From JBBTWO01 sp038062745 (GTDB lineage: Bacteria > Patescibacteriota > Microgenomatia > UBA8517), in the NCBI GenBank assembly GCA_038062745.1, contig JBBTWO010000036.1:1-13272 (forward strand): DNA of 13,272 bases. Direction: 5' to 3'. Positions 6,333 through 12,992 of the stretch are shown here, one piece after another (the stretch's first letter is position 1; each line of letters begins with the position of its first letter). The notes under the pieces were generated by a model. That model saw nothing but the letters and a program-made list of their open reading frames with translations. It was not told the origin of the DNA and made no database searches. Both the position numbers and the translations under genes were made by a program.

Positions 6333-7188
6333 AGGCTTGTCCCCAAAGGAAAGAGAGCAAGAGTTTTTTAGATTTTGTATTAGAGAATATCTTAAATATG
6401 GTTCTGTTGACGAGGTTTTTAAAGCAAATAGCTACAATCTTCCAATTTCATACCCAGCTTTTCATAGGCTAGTTAAAAACTGGGGGATTGTCAAAGCTGC
6501 AGGGCCTAATCAAACGCTCGATGAAGCAATCAGGTTTATGGATATTTTGGCTCAGGAAAAAATTCCACTCGAGCGGCTTTACAGAAAACTACCTCCCAGT
6601 TTCCAAACTTCAATGTCAACTATGCATAGGATCTTGCAACACGTCAAAGAAGGTGTAGTTAGAAGATCCGGAACAGCTTTGGTAATAACAAAAGAGGTTG
6701 ACCCAAATATGATTTTAGTAGCAAAAGACACCAATAGAAGATTAAGGGTTGATGATAGAGAAGGTAATCTATCCATCCCCATGGGTTTTTCAAAGCCAGG
6801 TGAGCAGATGGGAGACTCAATACTGCGAGTTTTGCAAAGGGAAGTATTTGCTAGTCATGCCGTTAATAAAACCATGCCTGCAGGGTGTCACCCTGCAGAT
6901 GAGCCATTCATGTACCTTGATATTGCCGATGTAAGAGTGCAGGTTATCCACCTTACATTACCAGAAAGTATTGATAATTTTTCTAGTTTTAAATTAACAG
7001 ATCACGCATTTGTTCCAGTTGATGAAATCATTTCAAATTCTAAATCATATAGGTGTGGCGTAAGTGAGATAGCTAAAGGTTATGTCACTTGCCTGCAAGG
7101 TGAGACCTTGCAGGAGCCAGTCTTTAGCGTTTCGATGCTAAATCAGAGTTTAGCGATGGGTTGGCTGCAGAATTTCGATTTAAAATAA
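6325..7188 (+). CDS. Tandem HTH-like plus degenerate Nudix domain protein
   Basis: This 287-residue soluble protein starts inside the previous gene (8-base overlap), so it is probably cotranslated with the GT2-GtrA enzyme. Residues 10-57 and 66-112 look like two helix-turn-helix-type repeats; each ends in a similar helix (SYPAFHRLVKNWG at 42-54, SMSTMHRILQHV at 96-107). Residues 114-260 resemble a Nudix fold. The Nudix box is partly kept: Gly154, Glu160 and Arg168 are spaced as in Gx5Ex7RE, but the next Glu is Val169 and the first Glu of the metal-binding pair is Arg172, leaving Glu173. Hydrolase activity is therefore doubtful, and a regulator or ligand sensor is an alternative. Two perfect DNA hairpins lie within the coding sequence, and the 3' end overlaps a convergent gene by 65 bases. 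Confidence 0.75.
   Translation: MNEGLSPKEREQEFFRFCIREYLKYGSVDEVFKANSYNLPISYPAFHRLVKNWGIVKAAGPNQTLDEAIRFMDILAQEKIPLERLYRKLPPSFQTSMSTMHRILQHVKEGVVRRSGTALVITKEVDPNMILVAKDTNRRLRVDDREGNLSIPMGFSKPGEQMGDSILRVLQREVFASHAVNKTMPAGCHPADEPFMYLDIADVRVQVIHLTLPESIDNFSSFKLTDHAFVPVDEIISNSKSYRCGVSEIAKGYVTCLQGETLQEPVFSVSMLNQSLAMGWLQNFDLK
6878..6898. repeat. Perfect inverted repeat, copy 1, inside coding sequence
   Basis: The arms CTGCAGGGTG and CACCCTGCAG flank one T. The surrounding 32 bases (6875-6906) align with copy 2 (7090-7119) at 26 of 30 positions with a 2-base gap, both ending in GAGCCA. It codes for part of MPAGCHPADEP in the Nudix-like protein. No T-run follows on either strand, so it is not a normal terminator. 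Confidence 0.75.
7092..7114. repeat. Perfect inverted repeat, copy 2, inside coding sequence
   Basis: The arms CCTGCAAGGT and ACCTTGCAGG flank a GAG loop. Compared with copy 1, the pair G-C at stem position 6883/6893 is A-T here (7098/7108), a compensatory change that keeps the stem. It codes for CLQGETLQE near the end of the Nudix-like protein. On the minus strand it lies 9 bases past the zinc-ribbon stop but lacks a U-tract. Confidence 0.75.
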
Positions 7189-7342
7189 TCCCAGAGTTAT
7201 CTTTTATTATCTTCTCTCCAGTGTCTAAACATTCCGGACAAACATCCCGCGGTGGAAATATATATTCATTGCAGAGACTGCAATGTTCTCCTTGTAATTT
7301 ATACCTTTGATTATTAAGTCTCCAGTGACGCGCTATTTCCAT
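7124..7342 (-). CDS. Small zinc-ribbon protein, DUF35 N-terminal-like
   Basis: The 72-residue protein has MEIARHWRLNNQRYKLQG followed by a four-Cys ribbon: Cys21 and Cys24 in HCSLC, Cys35 and Cys38 in CPEC, with IFPPRDVCP between them. The RHWR start, the RY before the first CxxC, and FPPRDVCPEC are typical of the rubredoxin-like ribbon at the N-terminus of DUF35/OB-fold proteins. Those usually continue into an OB fold of about 80 residues; here only about 34 residues remain, and the last 20 overlap the end of the convergent Nudix-like gene. It may be a stand-alone ribbon or a shortened form; partner and role are unknown. It lies 47 bases downstream of the Gpi18-like gene on the same strand and has its own promoter-like boxes. 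Confidence 0.75.
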   Translation of the reverse strand: MEIARHWRLNNQRYKLQGEHCSLCNEYIFPPRDVCPECLDTGEKIIKDNSGIILNRNSAANPSLNSDLASKR

Positions 7343-7346
7343 TTGG

Positions 7347-7373
7347 ATAATACTAGACCAAAATTGCTTTCAA
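7347..7373 (-). promoter_or_regulatory. Candidate promoter of the zinc-ribbon gene
   Basis: On the minus strand TTGAAA (7373-7368, 5 of 6) precedes TATTAT (7352-7347, 5 of 6) by 15 bases, slightly short of ideal. The -10-like box ends only 4 bases before the ATG at 7342, so the mRNA would be leaderless; the overlapping TAGTAT, 6 bases from the ATG, is an alternative box. Confidence 0.35.
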
Positions 7374-7389
7374 ATACTCTCAGAAATGA

Positions 7390-8547
7390 TCACTGGAAAA
7401 AAGGTAACCAATTGGAGATTGGCATGACATTTTGGGAAATGTAAGCCAGGGAGAACAAATATACCGGTAGGGCAATAAACATTATTAAAAACTTAAATTC
7501 CTTTTGCTTGAAAACATCCCTAAAGGCAACAAATAAGAATGGAACAATTGGTAGTGAGTATCTAATGATGTCACGGTGGGAGACAAAAATAATGGTTGCA
7601 AAAAATATAGCTACAAAGTAAGCAAGTGTTCGTTGTTTATCTTGCATTAATTTAATTAGTCCCCAGAAGGATAAAACATAAACAAAGATTACTTCTTCTA
7701 GCCAAAATGTTCCCACCCAAGAAGCTGAGTAATTAAATATTTGAAATGGAGGAAAAAACAGATGAATATTATCTCCGGAATGAAAGTAAGCAAAGAAGTC
7801 GTGATATGTAAAATAGTACAGACCAAATACAGACAATAGGGCCAGGGGAATAAGCAGGATAGGATATGCACGCCACTCAAGTGAGGCAAACCACTTGCCA
7901 AAATTGGTTGTGGCCAGGCGTTTTAATTCTGGCAATTTCAAAGCCAACATGTAGGCGACAAATAACAGAATTCCTGGTGACTTGGTTGCAGCTGCTACTG
8001 CTCCCCAAATTCCTGCCCACCAATATTTTTTGTTTTGAAAGAAATACACTGAGGCAATAATTGCTGCTAGAAATAAAGGTTCTGGAGATCCAACTGATCT
8101 AACAATCAACCAGCGGGCAGGGAAAATAGAAAAGAAGATAGTCGCCCAAATCGCTTGTTCGTCAGTTAGGTACTGGGAAATTAGTTTTCTGAAGAAATAA
8201 ATTGCCAGAATAGACGAAAGCATTGTTACAACCAGTGGGGAATAAATGGATAGATATACAAAAGAGAACAATCTGATTAGCAGTGGATATGCAGGAAAAT
8301 GGGCTGCGTAATATTCGACTGGCAGGCTAAATTCAAAACCTTTAATGATGTCGGCATTATATAAGCTCTTGGCAACCACTAAGTACAAAGGCCCATCATA
8401 ATTAGCAACTATTGTCGCCAGTCCTTCTTGTGGAAGGGGGATATTCCAAAATTGTGGAGTGCGAAGGAAAAATGGCAGCCAGATTAAAATTGTGGGCAAA
8501 AGCGACAAAATCGCAGCAACAGTAATTTCTTTTAGAAACTTAAGCAT
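7390..8547 (-). CDS. Gpi18/PIG-V-like GT-C mannosyltransferase
   Basis: The 385-residue polytopic membrane protein has roughly nine or ten hydrophobic segments. Family features occur in order: an acidic residue in the first outer loop with NYDGPLYLVVAKSL (49-62, Asp51), HFPAYPLLIRLFS (83-95), a SPEPLFL segment (154-160) where Gpi18 proteins have YSE/YTE, an AAATKSPGILLF segment (185-196) equal to the family's LTRxxG helix, and RYSLPIVPFLF near the C-terminus. GT-C enzymes of this type use a polyprenyl-phosphate sugar, usually mannose, on the outer membrane face. Its neighbours are a divergent GT2 enzyme that could make such a donor and the downstream zinc-ribbon gene. Acceptor and sugar cannot be read from sequence. 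ATG 8547 has a -10-like box 7-10 bases upstream. Confidence 0.82.
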   Translation of the reverse strand: MLKFLKEITVAAILSLLPTILIWLPFFLRTPQFWNIPLPQEGLATIVANYDGPLYLVVAKSLYNADIIKGFEFSLPVEYYAAHFPAYPLLIRLFSFVYLSIYSPLVVTMLSSILAIYFFRKLISQYLTDEQAIWATIFFSIFPARWLIVRSVGSPEPLFLAAIIASVYFFQNKKYWWAGIWGAVAAATKSPGILLFVAYMLALKLPELKRLATTNFGKWFASLEWRAYPILLIPLALLSVFGLYYFTYHDFFAYFHSGDNIHLFFPPFQIFNYSASWVGTFWLEEVIFVYVLSFWGLIKLMQDKQRTLAYFVAIFFATIIFVSHRDIIRYSLPIVPFLFVAFRDVFKQKEFKFLIMFIALPVYLFSLAYISQNVMPISNWLPFFQ

Positions 8548-8554
8548 TATTTGT

Positions 8555-8566
8555 AATATAATATCA
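8555..8566. promoter_or_regulatory. Overlapping divergent -10 boxes, GT-C and GT2 genes
   Basis: On the plus strand TATAAT (8557-8562, 6 of 6) ends 5 bases before GTG 8568. On the minus strand TATATT (8560-8555, 5 of 6) ends 7 bases before ATG 8547; the overlapping TGATATTAT (8566-8558) is an extended -10 alternative ending 10 bases before it. The start codons are only 20 bases apart, so both mRNAs must have almost no leader. Confidence 0.6.
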
Positions 8567-8567
8567 T

Positions 8568-9278
8568 GTGGCTCACATTATTGACCAACTTTCAGTCTTT
8601 TTCCCCTCATATAATGAAGAAGGCAATGTCGAAACTACAGTAAACAAAGCAAAAACAGTTTTGGAAAAAATTGCTAGAGAGTGGGAAATAATCATTGTTA
8701 ACGATGGTTCAAAAGACAAAACTGGAGAAATTGCCGACCGTTTGGCAAAAACAGATAAGAGAATAAGAGTGATTCACCTAAACCCCAATCGTGGTTATGG
8801 TGGGGCTTTCAAAGCAGGTTTTTATGCAGCCCGCTACTCCTGGATTACGTTTACCGACGCGGATGGTCAATTTGATTTTTCAGAGGTAACCAATTTTATT
8901 GAAAAACAGCGACAGACTAAGGCAGATTTAGTTATTGGCTACTATAAAAAGCGCCAAGTTTCAAAATTTAAAATCTTAACCAGTAGAATGTGGGAATTGG
9001 CAGTATTGATGTTGTTTGGCTTGCTAGTTCGCGACATTGATTGTGGTTTTAAATTTGTTTCAAAAAAGGTTATTGATACGATACCAAAACTGGAAGCAGA
9101 ACGGGGAGCTTTTATTTCAAGCGAGTTTTTAATTAAAGCCCGCAAAAAGGGTTTCAAGATTGTGGAGATTCCAATTACTCATTACCCAAGAATGAAGGGT
9201 GAGGGAACAGGAAGACATATACGAGTAATAATGCAAAGTTTTGTGGATTTGTTTAGATTGTATTTCAAGTTAAGATAA
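8568..9278 (+). CDS. GT2 glycosyltransferase, DPM/DPG synthase-like
   Basis: The 236-residue protein is a single GT2 domain: VFFPSYNEEGN (10-20), IVNDGSKDKT (43-52), NPNRGYGGAFKAGF (72-85), FTDADGQFD (95-103) with the DxD metal motif at 97-99, then DIDCGFKFVSK and GFKIVEIPITHYPR near the C-terminus. It resembles dolichyl-phosphate glucose/mannose synthases, which load a sugar from a nucleotide donor onto polyprenyl phosphate. No membrane helix is evident beyond one hydrophobic stretch near WELAVLMLFGLLV. The GTG at 8568 is the only sensible start, because the motifs begin within ten residues and the perfect TATAAT sits 5 bases upstream. It is divergent from a GT-C gene and followed 8 bases later by another, both potential users of its product. 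Confidence 0.92.
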   Translation: MAHIIDQLSVFFPSYNEEGNVETTVNKAKTVLEKIAREWEIIIVNDGSKDKTGEIADRLAKTDKRIRVIHLNPNRGYGGAFKAGFYAARYSWITFTDADGQFDFSEVTNFIEKQRQTKADLVIGYYKKRQVSKFKILTSRMWELAVLMLFGLLVRDIDCGFKFVSKKVIDTIPKLEAERGAFISSEFLIKARKKGFKIVEIPITHYPRMKGEGTGRHIRVIMQSFVDLFRLYFKLR

Positions 9279-9279
9279 T
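9274..9279 (+). promoter_or_regulatory. Candidate -10 box of the PMT-type gene
   Basis: GATAAT (5 of 6) overlaps the TAA stop of the preceding gene and ends 7 bases before ATG 9287. This gives the same leaderless geometry as its neighbours; read-through from the upstream gene is equally possible. Confidence 0.35.
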
Positions 9280-9286
9280 TAAAATT

Positions 9287-10813
9287 ATGAAAAAATTAAC
9301 CAGCCTAAAAAACAACACAATTACCTGGATAAAGAATAATAAAAAAGAAGCCATATTTATTGGGCTGATTATTTTAGTAGGATCGGTGATGCGTCTTTAT
9401 AGAATTGATGAGTATATGACATTCTTGGGAGATGAAGGCCGCGACGCGATTGTGGTTAGGAAGCTTTTGGTTTATGCCGACCCAATCCTAATCGGTCCAG
9501 GGACTTCTATCGGCAATATGTATCTTGGGCCTTTGTACTACTATTTAATAGCTCCAAGCCTTCTTTTGGCGAACTTCTCCCCAGTTGGCCCGTCTATTTT
9601 TGTAGCTCTTTTGGGAGTAGTGACAATTGGTTTTGTTTATCATGTAGCAAGAAAGTGGTTTGGGAAAACTGCAGCTTTTGCGGCAAGTATTTTATATGCT
9701 ATTTCCCCAACCGTATTTATTTATTCTAGATCCAGCTGGAACCCCAATGTCATGCCCTTTTTTGCTCTTTTATGTATTTATTCTATCTGGAAAGTCTGGC
9801 AGGAGAAAAAATACAACTGGCTTCTAGTATTGGGAATTTCATTTGCTTTTGTTCTTAATTCCCATTATTTAGGATTAGTCTTAGTTCCCATTCTAGGAGT
9901 GTTTTGGCTCTTGGCTTTTATTAAAGATACCAAAAACAAAAAAAACATTATTATTAAATCTTTGATTTCCTTAGCTATTTTTCTTTTTTTGATGAGTCCT
10001 TTAGTTATTTTTGATCTTAGGCATGGAGGGAATAACTTTCGGGCTGTTAAAACTTTCTTTACCCAACGGGAAACTACTCTCTCTGTTAAACCCTGGAATT
10101 CTGCGAAAAATATTTTGCCTGTAACTCAAGAATTTTTGACTCGCCTTCCAGGTAGTAGAAATGAAATTGCTGGTACAACTGTTTTGGTGGTAAGTGGTTT
10201 GTTTGTTGTTTGGTTAGTGAGTAAGAAAAAAACTACTCCAGCACACCTACTGTTGTATGTCTGGCTTATTTTTGCTTCCTTGGGGTTAGCGGCTTATAAA
10301 CAACATATCTATGATCATTATTATGGTTTTTTCCTTGCAGCTCCATTTTTACTGACTGGAGCGGTTATTCAGAAGATGACAGAAGCAAAAAATAAATACT
10401 TAAAACTATTGGCGGGAGTTTTTGTTCTTGGACTCATTGTTCCAAGTATTATCAATAGTCCCCTGAAATACCCTCCAAATATGCAGATGAAAAGAGCTCA
10501 AGTAGTTTCAAAAAAAGTAATTGAACTAGCAAACAACGAAAAATTCAATTTTACCCTAATTGCTCAAAGTAACTATGATACTGGCTACAGGTATTTTTTG
10601 GATTTGTACAAAGCGAAAGTGACAGATATTGACCCCATGGATACAAAGAGTACAATACAACCTTACCTATTTGTAGTTTGTGAAATGCCCAAGGAAAAGT
10701 GTGATCCGACTCATAATCCTAAAGCAGAAGTAACCAGTTTTGGCTGGAGCAAGATTGATGGGGAATGGGAGGAATTTGGGGTGACAATTTTTAAATTAGG
10801 ACATGCAAGATGA
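9287..10813 (+). CDS. PMT/ArnT-type GT-C glycosyltransferase
   Basis: The 508-residue membrane protein has a basic N-terminus, a first helix (about 22-37), then the outer-loop acidic motif LGDEGRDAIVV (48-57, Asp49-Glu50) typical of the catalytic DE region of PMT/GT39- and ArnT/GT83-like enzymes, followed by GPLYYYLIAP. About ten further hydrophobic segments reach residue 410, and a soluble C-terminal domain of about 95 residues follows. Such enzymes take a sugar from a polyprenyl-phosphate donor and attach it to protein Ser/Thr, lipid or glycan on the outer face. The GT2 gene directly upstream could make that donor. A paralogue starts at the window's right end. The stop overlaps the next start as ATGA. 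Confidence 0.88.
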   Translation: MKKLTSLKNNTITWIKNNKKEAIFIGLIILVGSVMRLYRIDEYMTFLGDEGRDAIVVRKLLVYADPILIGPGTSIGNMYLGPLYYYLIAPSLLLANFSPVGPSIFVALLGVVTIGFVYHVARKWFGKTAAFAASILYAISPTVFIYSRSSWNPNVMPFFALLCIYSIWKVWQEKKYNWLLVLGISFAFVLNSHYLGLVLVPILGVFWLLAFIKDTKNKKNIIIKSLISLAIFLFLMSPLVIFDLRHGGNNFRAVKTFFTQRETTLSVKPWNSAKNILPVTQEFLTRLPGSRNEIAGTTVLVVSGLFVVWLVSKKKTTPAHLLLYVWLIFASLGLAAYKQHIYDHYYGFFLAAPFLLTGAVIQKMTEAKNKYLKLLAGVFVLGLIVPSIINSPLKYPPNMQMKRAQVVSKKVIELANNEKFNFTLIAQSNYDTGYRYFLDLYKAKVTDIDPMDTKSTIQPYLFVVCEMPKEKCDPTHNPKAEVTSFGWSKIDGEWEEFGVTIFKLGHAR

Positions 10814-11868
10814 ACGATAAAAAATTCTATCAAGAAATAAATAGTGAATTTAAAACTTTACTTAACGAAAAAGTTTTAGATGCAAAATCAATTGTCATTT
10901 CCTCGCACACATCTCCAGATGATGATTCAATATCATCTGTTTTGGGTGTCTATTATTATCTTACCGAAATTCTAAAGATAAACAAAAACAAGATAAACAT
11001 GTTGTATACAGGTGAAAAACTAAGTACCTGGGAATACTTCAAAAACTTTTCAGAAATACGTTTTGTTGATGATATCTATAAACACATATCTCAAGATGAC
11101 ATAATTATTTTTGTTGATGGCTCAGGTTGGAAAAGATTTAGTAGAAGCGAGGAAATTGCAAATCTCAAAAATTATGTAATCTGTATAGATCATCATCCCA
11201 CCCCTGAAAATATATTTGATTTCCATTTAGTGGCTACACAATATCCAGCTTGCGCTGAAATAATATATAGATTGTTTTTTGAAGGCGAAACGCTCGATAA
11301 AGAAATTTGTGAAATACTATTGATGGGCATATTGGGAGACACAGGTAACTTTAGATTCATAAAACCTCAGCAGCACGCAAGTTTCTCAGTAGCTGAAAGA
11401 TTGGTCAAAGATGGCCAAATTACAGTAGAATCTCTCCAAAGTAAATATCAATCTATGGCAATAAATGTTTACAAGGCTCTGCAAGAGTTTATGAAGAATA
11501 GCACAATTGAACAGGTTGATGGTTGGCCGGACTTTCTGGTTTCTTATTTATCGCCAGAATATGTTAAGGAAAACAAACTAGACGATAACGTCGTAAGTGA
11601 AGCTTCAGGATTCTTTGCCCCTTATCTTAAAGGAATTAGAGAGGTTGAATGGGGTTTTACGGTGATTCCAAAGTTTGCTGACGGTATGTGTAGAATTTCA
11701 TTAAGATCAATTCCAAATTCAGTTAGTGTAAGAGACATGATGGAAAAAACTGGCTTTGGAGGAGGACATGATAGGGCAGCTGGAGGAAAAGTAAAGAGCG
11801 GTGACCCCCATGAGGCAATAAAAATAGTCACTGATTGGATGAAAGCGAACAAACCAGTTATTATTTAG
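10810..11868 (+). CDS. DHH/DHHA1 family phosphoesterase, NrnA-like
   Basis: This 352-residue cytoplasmic protein has the complete motif set of the family: HTSPDDDS (33-40; His33, Asp37, Asp39) for metal binding, VDGSG (102-106, Asp103), IDHHPTPE (126-133, the DHH motif), GILGDTGNFRF (173-183, Asp177) and the DHHA1 substrate loop FGGGHDRAAGG (316-326). These features match NrnA-type enzymes, which degrade nano-RNAs or pAp with manganese. Cyclic-dinucleotide hydrolysis is an alternative, but GdpP-type membrane and PAS domains are absent. Its ATG overlaps the stop of the PMT-type gene (ATGA), and an AGGA (10798-10801) lies 8 bases upstream, one of the few Shine-Dalgarno-like sites in the window, as expected for an internal operon gene. 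Confidence 0.92.
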   Translation: MNDKKFYQEINSEFKTLLNEKVLDAKSIVISSHTSPDDDSISSVLGVYYYLTEILKINKNKINMLYTGEKLSTWEYFKNFSEIRFVDDIYKHISQDDIIIFVDGSGWKRFSRSEEIANLKNYVICIDHHPTPENIFDFHLVATQYPACAEIIYRLFFEGETLDKEICEILLMGILGDTGNFRFIKPQQHASFSVAERLVKDGQITVESLQSKYQSMAINVYKALQEFMKNSTIEQVDGWPDFLVSYLSPEYVKENKLDDNVVSEASGFFAPYLKGIREVEWGFTVIPKFADGMCRISLRSIPNSVSVRDMMEKTGFGGGHDRAAGGKVKSGDPHEAIKIVTDWMKANKPVII

Positions 11869-11897
11869 CAATTTGTGAAATTTCTCAATTTTAGGTA

Positions 11898-11903
11898 TAT
11901 AAT
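11898..11903 (+). promoter_or_regulatory. Perfect -10 box of the PEP-utilizing gene
   Basis: TATAAT (6 of 6) ends 6 bases before ATG 11910, implying a leaderless mRNA. A possible -35, TTGTGA (11873-11878), is 19 bases upstream, longer than ideal. The box lies in a 41-base gap after the DHH gene, which otherwise shows no terminator hairpin. Confidence 0.55.
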
Positions 11904-11909
11904 TGCCCT

Positions 11910-12548
11910 ATGTCTAACAATAAAGGTGTTCAAAAAACCACTTCTCTTCAAGCTTGGAGTAAATTAACTGAAGAATATTTTGGCAAAAAACTTAGGATTG
12001 AAAATAGAAAAGACAGAGAAATAATTTATGGATTTTTGAAGCAATTCAATTTGCCCTACGAAAGATTTCATTCTTTCAAGTCTGGTGATCAAATTAGCAA
12101 GGAGAAGTTTTCGGAATCAATAGGAGATTTGGGTTTTCCATATTGGATTAGTGCAACACCAAAATTGGGAATAAATGATTTGGGAAGATTGTCTAAGTTG
12201 GGACTTGAGTCAGTAGAAGATGGGTGGAATTTTCTTCAATCAATTGAACGCTTGAAAGATTATAAAGTAATCACAATGCAGTACCCAGATGAGATTGAGT
12301 TTAAGGGAACTGTTGTTGTTTCTAAGAATTTGAATGGAATTGCGGAATTTGTAGAAGGAGATCAACACTTGCAATTAATTTCTGGCCAAACTCTACCAGA
12401 TCCAATGCTTTTCAATCAACAAAAAATTATCAGATATTCAAAAACGATTGAAAAAAATATCAAGAAGAGCTTTATTCTCTGGTTTCAAATATGTCTGGAC
12501 ATTATGAGTTTCAGTATGGTTCAACGCCGGATAAACCAAAGAGTATAA
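11910..12548 (+). CDS. PEP-utilizing enzyme-like protein, 5' part before frameshift
   Basis: This frame runs for 212 codons, but only the first 181-183 look genuine. The later residues (IKKSFILWFQ and on) lose the character of the domain, while the -1 frame reads YQEELYSLVSNMSGHYEFQ and continues into a typical mobile domain. Residues about 75-180 (PYWISATPKLGI, EFKGTVVVSK, IAEFVEGDQHLQLISG) resemble a compact ATP-grasp-like region, as found upstream of PEP-utilizing mobile domains, though this is a weak resemblance without a named family. Joined at the A7 run (12451-12457), the two frames give a protein of about 354 residues. The break could be a sequencing error, a recent mutation, or regulated slippage. 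The reaction is unknown; known relatives move phosphate between ATP or PEP and a substrate through a phospho-His. Confidence 0.7.
   Translation: MSNNKGVQKTTSLQAWSKLTEEYFGKKLRIENRKDREIIYGFLKQFNLPYERFHSFKSGDQISKEKFSESIGDLGFPYWISATPKLGINDLGRLSKLGLESVEDGWNFLQSIERLKDYKVITMQYPDEIEFKGTVVVSKNLNGIAEFVEGDQHLQLISGQTLPDPMLFNQQKIIRYSKTIEKNIKKSFILWFQICLDIMSFSMVQRRINQRV
12450..12458 (+). other. Frame-change site: A7 run with slippery heptamer
   Basis: In the upstream frame the codons are GAA AAA AAT. The heptamer A AAA AAT (12452-12458) is in the X XXY YYZ phase required for -1 slippage, and a -1 shift here leads directly into the downstream mobile-domain frame (next codon TAT, 12458-12460). The downstream frame is open only from 12452, just after a TGA at 12449-12451, so the junction is confined to this short stretch. 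Confidence 0.6.
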
Positions 12549-12973
12549 TTTTCTTTGATTTTAACGATGAAATGGCTTATGAAGATATTGATAGTTTATT
12601 CAATGACTTGTTGATTTATTACGAAAAAGAAAAATCTGGGATAAACGGTTTTGACATTAGAGGAATTCCAGCGAGTCTCGGGAAAGCAGTGGGGCTTTGT
12701 ATGATTGTTATGAGTAGCGACTTAGAAAAAATGCACGAGGTAAAGGATGGGGATGTATTGGTAAGTGATACAACAAATCCAGATATGACGCCAGTCATGA
12801 AAAAAGTTTCTGCAATTATTACTGACATGGGTGGTGTCACTAGTCATGCAGCAATAGTTACAAGGGAATTGGGAATACCTTGTATAGTTGGCACCAAAAA
12901 TGCAACCAAGATTTTGAAGGATGGAATGAAAGTTGAGGTTGATGCTTTTAGTGGAACTATAAAGATAGTTTAA
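12491..12973 (+). CDS. PEP-utilizing enzyme mobile domain, 3' part after frameshift
   Basis: The reading frame is open from 12452, and ATG 12491 is the first possible independent start, though the segment just before it (YQEELYSLVSN) reads as a natural continuation of the upstream part. Residues about 3-25 (GHYEFQYGS, SIIFFDFND) look like the end of an ATP-grasp-like domain. Residues 56-160 form the swivelling phosphohistidine domain of PEP-utilizing enzymes: GIPASLGKAVG, DVLVSDTTNPDMTPVM, and the signature GGVTSHAAIVTRELGIPCIVGT region (114-135) with the phospho-accepting His119 (codon 12845-12847). The mobile domain is complete and uncorrupted, which argues against an old pseudogene. The stop is 19 bases before the next gene. 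Confidence 0.8.
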   Translation: MSGHYEFQYGSTPDKPKSIIFFDFNDEMAYEDIDSLFNDLLIYYEKEKSGINGFDIRGIPASLGKAVGLCMIVMSSDLEKMHEVKDGDVLVSDTTNPDMTPVMKKVSAIITDMGGVTSHAAIVTRELGIPCIVGTKNATKILKDGMKVEVDAFSGTIKIV

Positions 12974-12978
12974 GCTTG

Positions 12979-12987
12979 TGCTAGAAT
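12979..12987 (+). promoter_or_regulatory. Extended -10 box of the last gene
   Basis: TGC plus TAGAAT (5 of 6) forms an extended -10 that ends 5 bases before GTG 12993, the same geometry as at GTG 8568. This supports GTG 12993 over GTG 12978 as the start. Confidence 0.45.
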
Positions 12988-12992
12988 TATTT

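Noticed and set aside
7267..7285. CATTGCAG and CTGCAATG form a perfect 8-bp inverted repeat close to the two palindromes.
   Set aside because: It is explained by the two Cys codons of the HCSLC zinc knuckle with similar flanking codons, and it does not align with the CCTGCA-type units.
11869..11909. Terminator after the DHH gene.
   Set aside because: GAAATTTC and AATT repeats give no stable GC stem or T-run; only the promoter box is supported.
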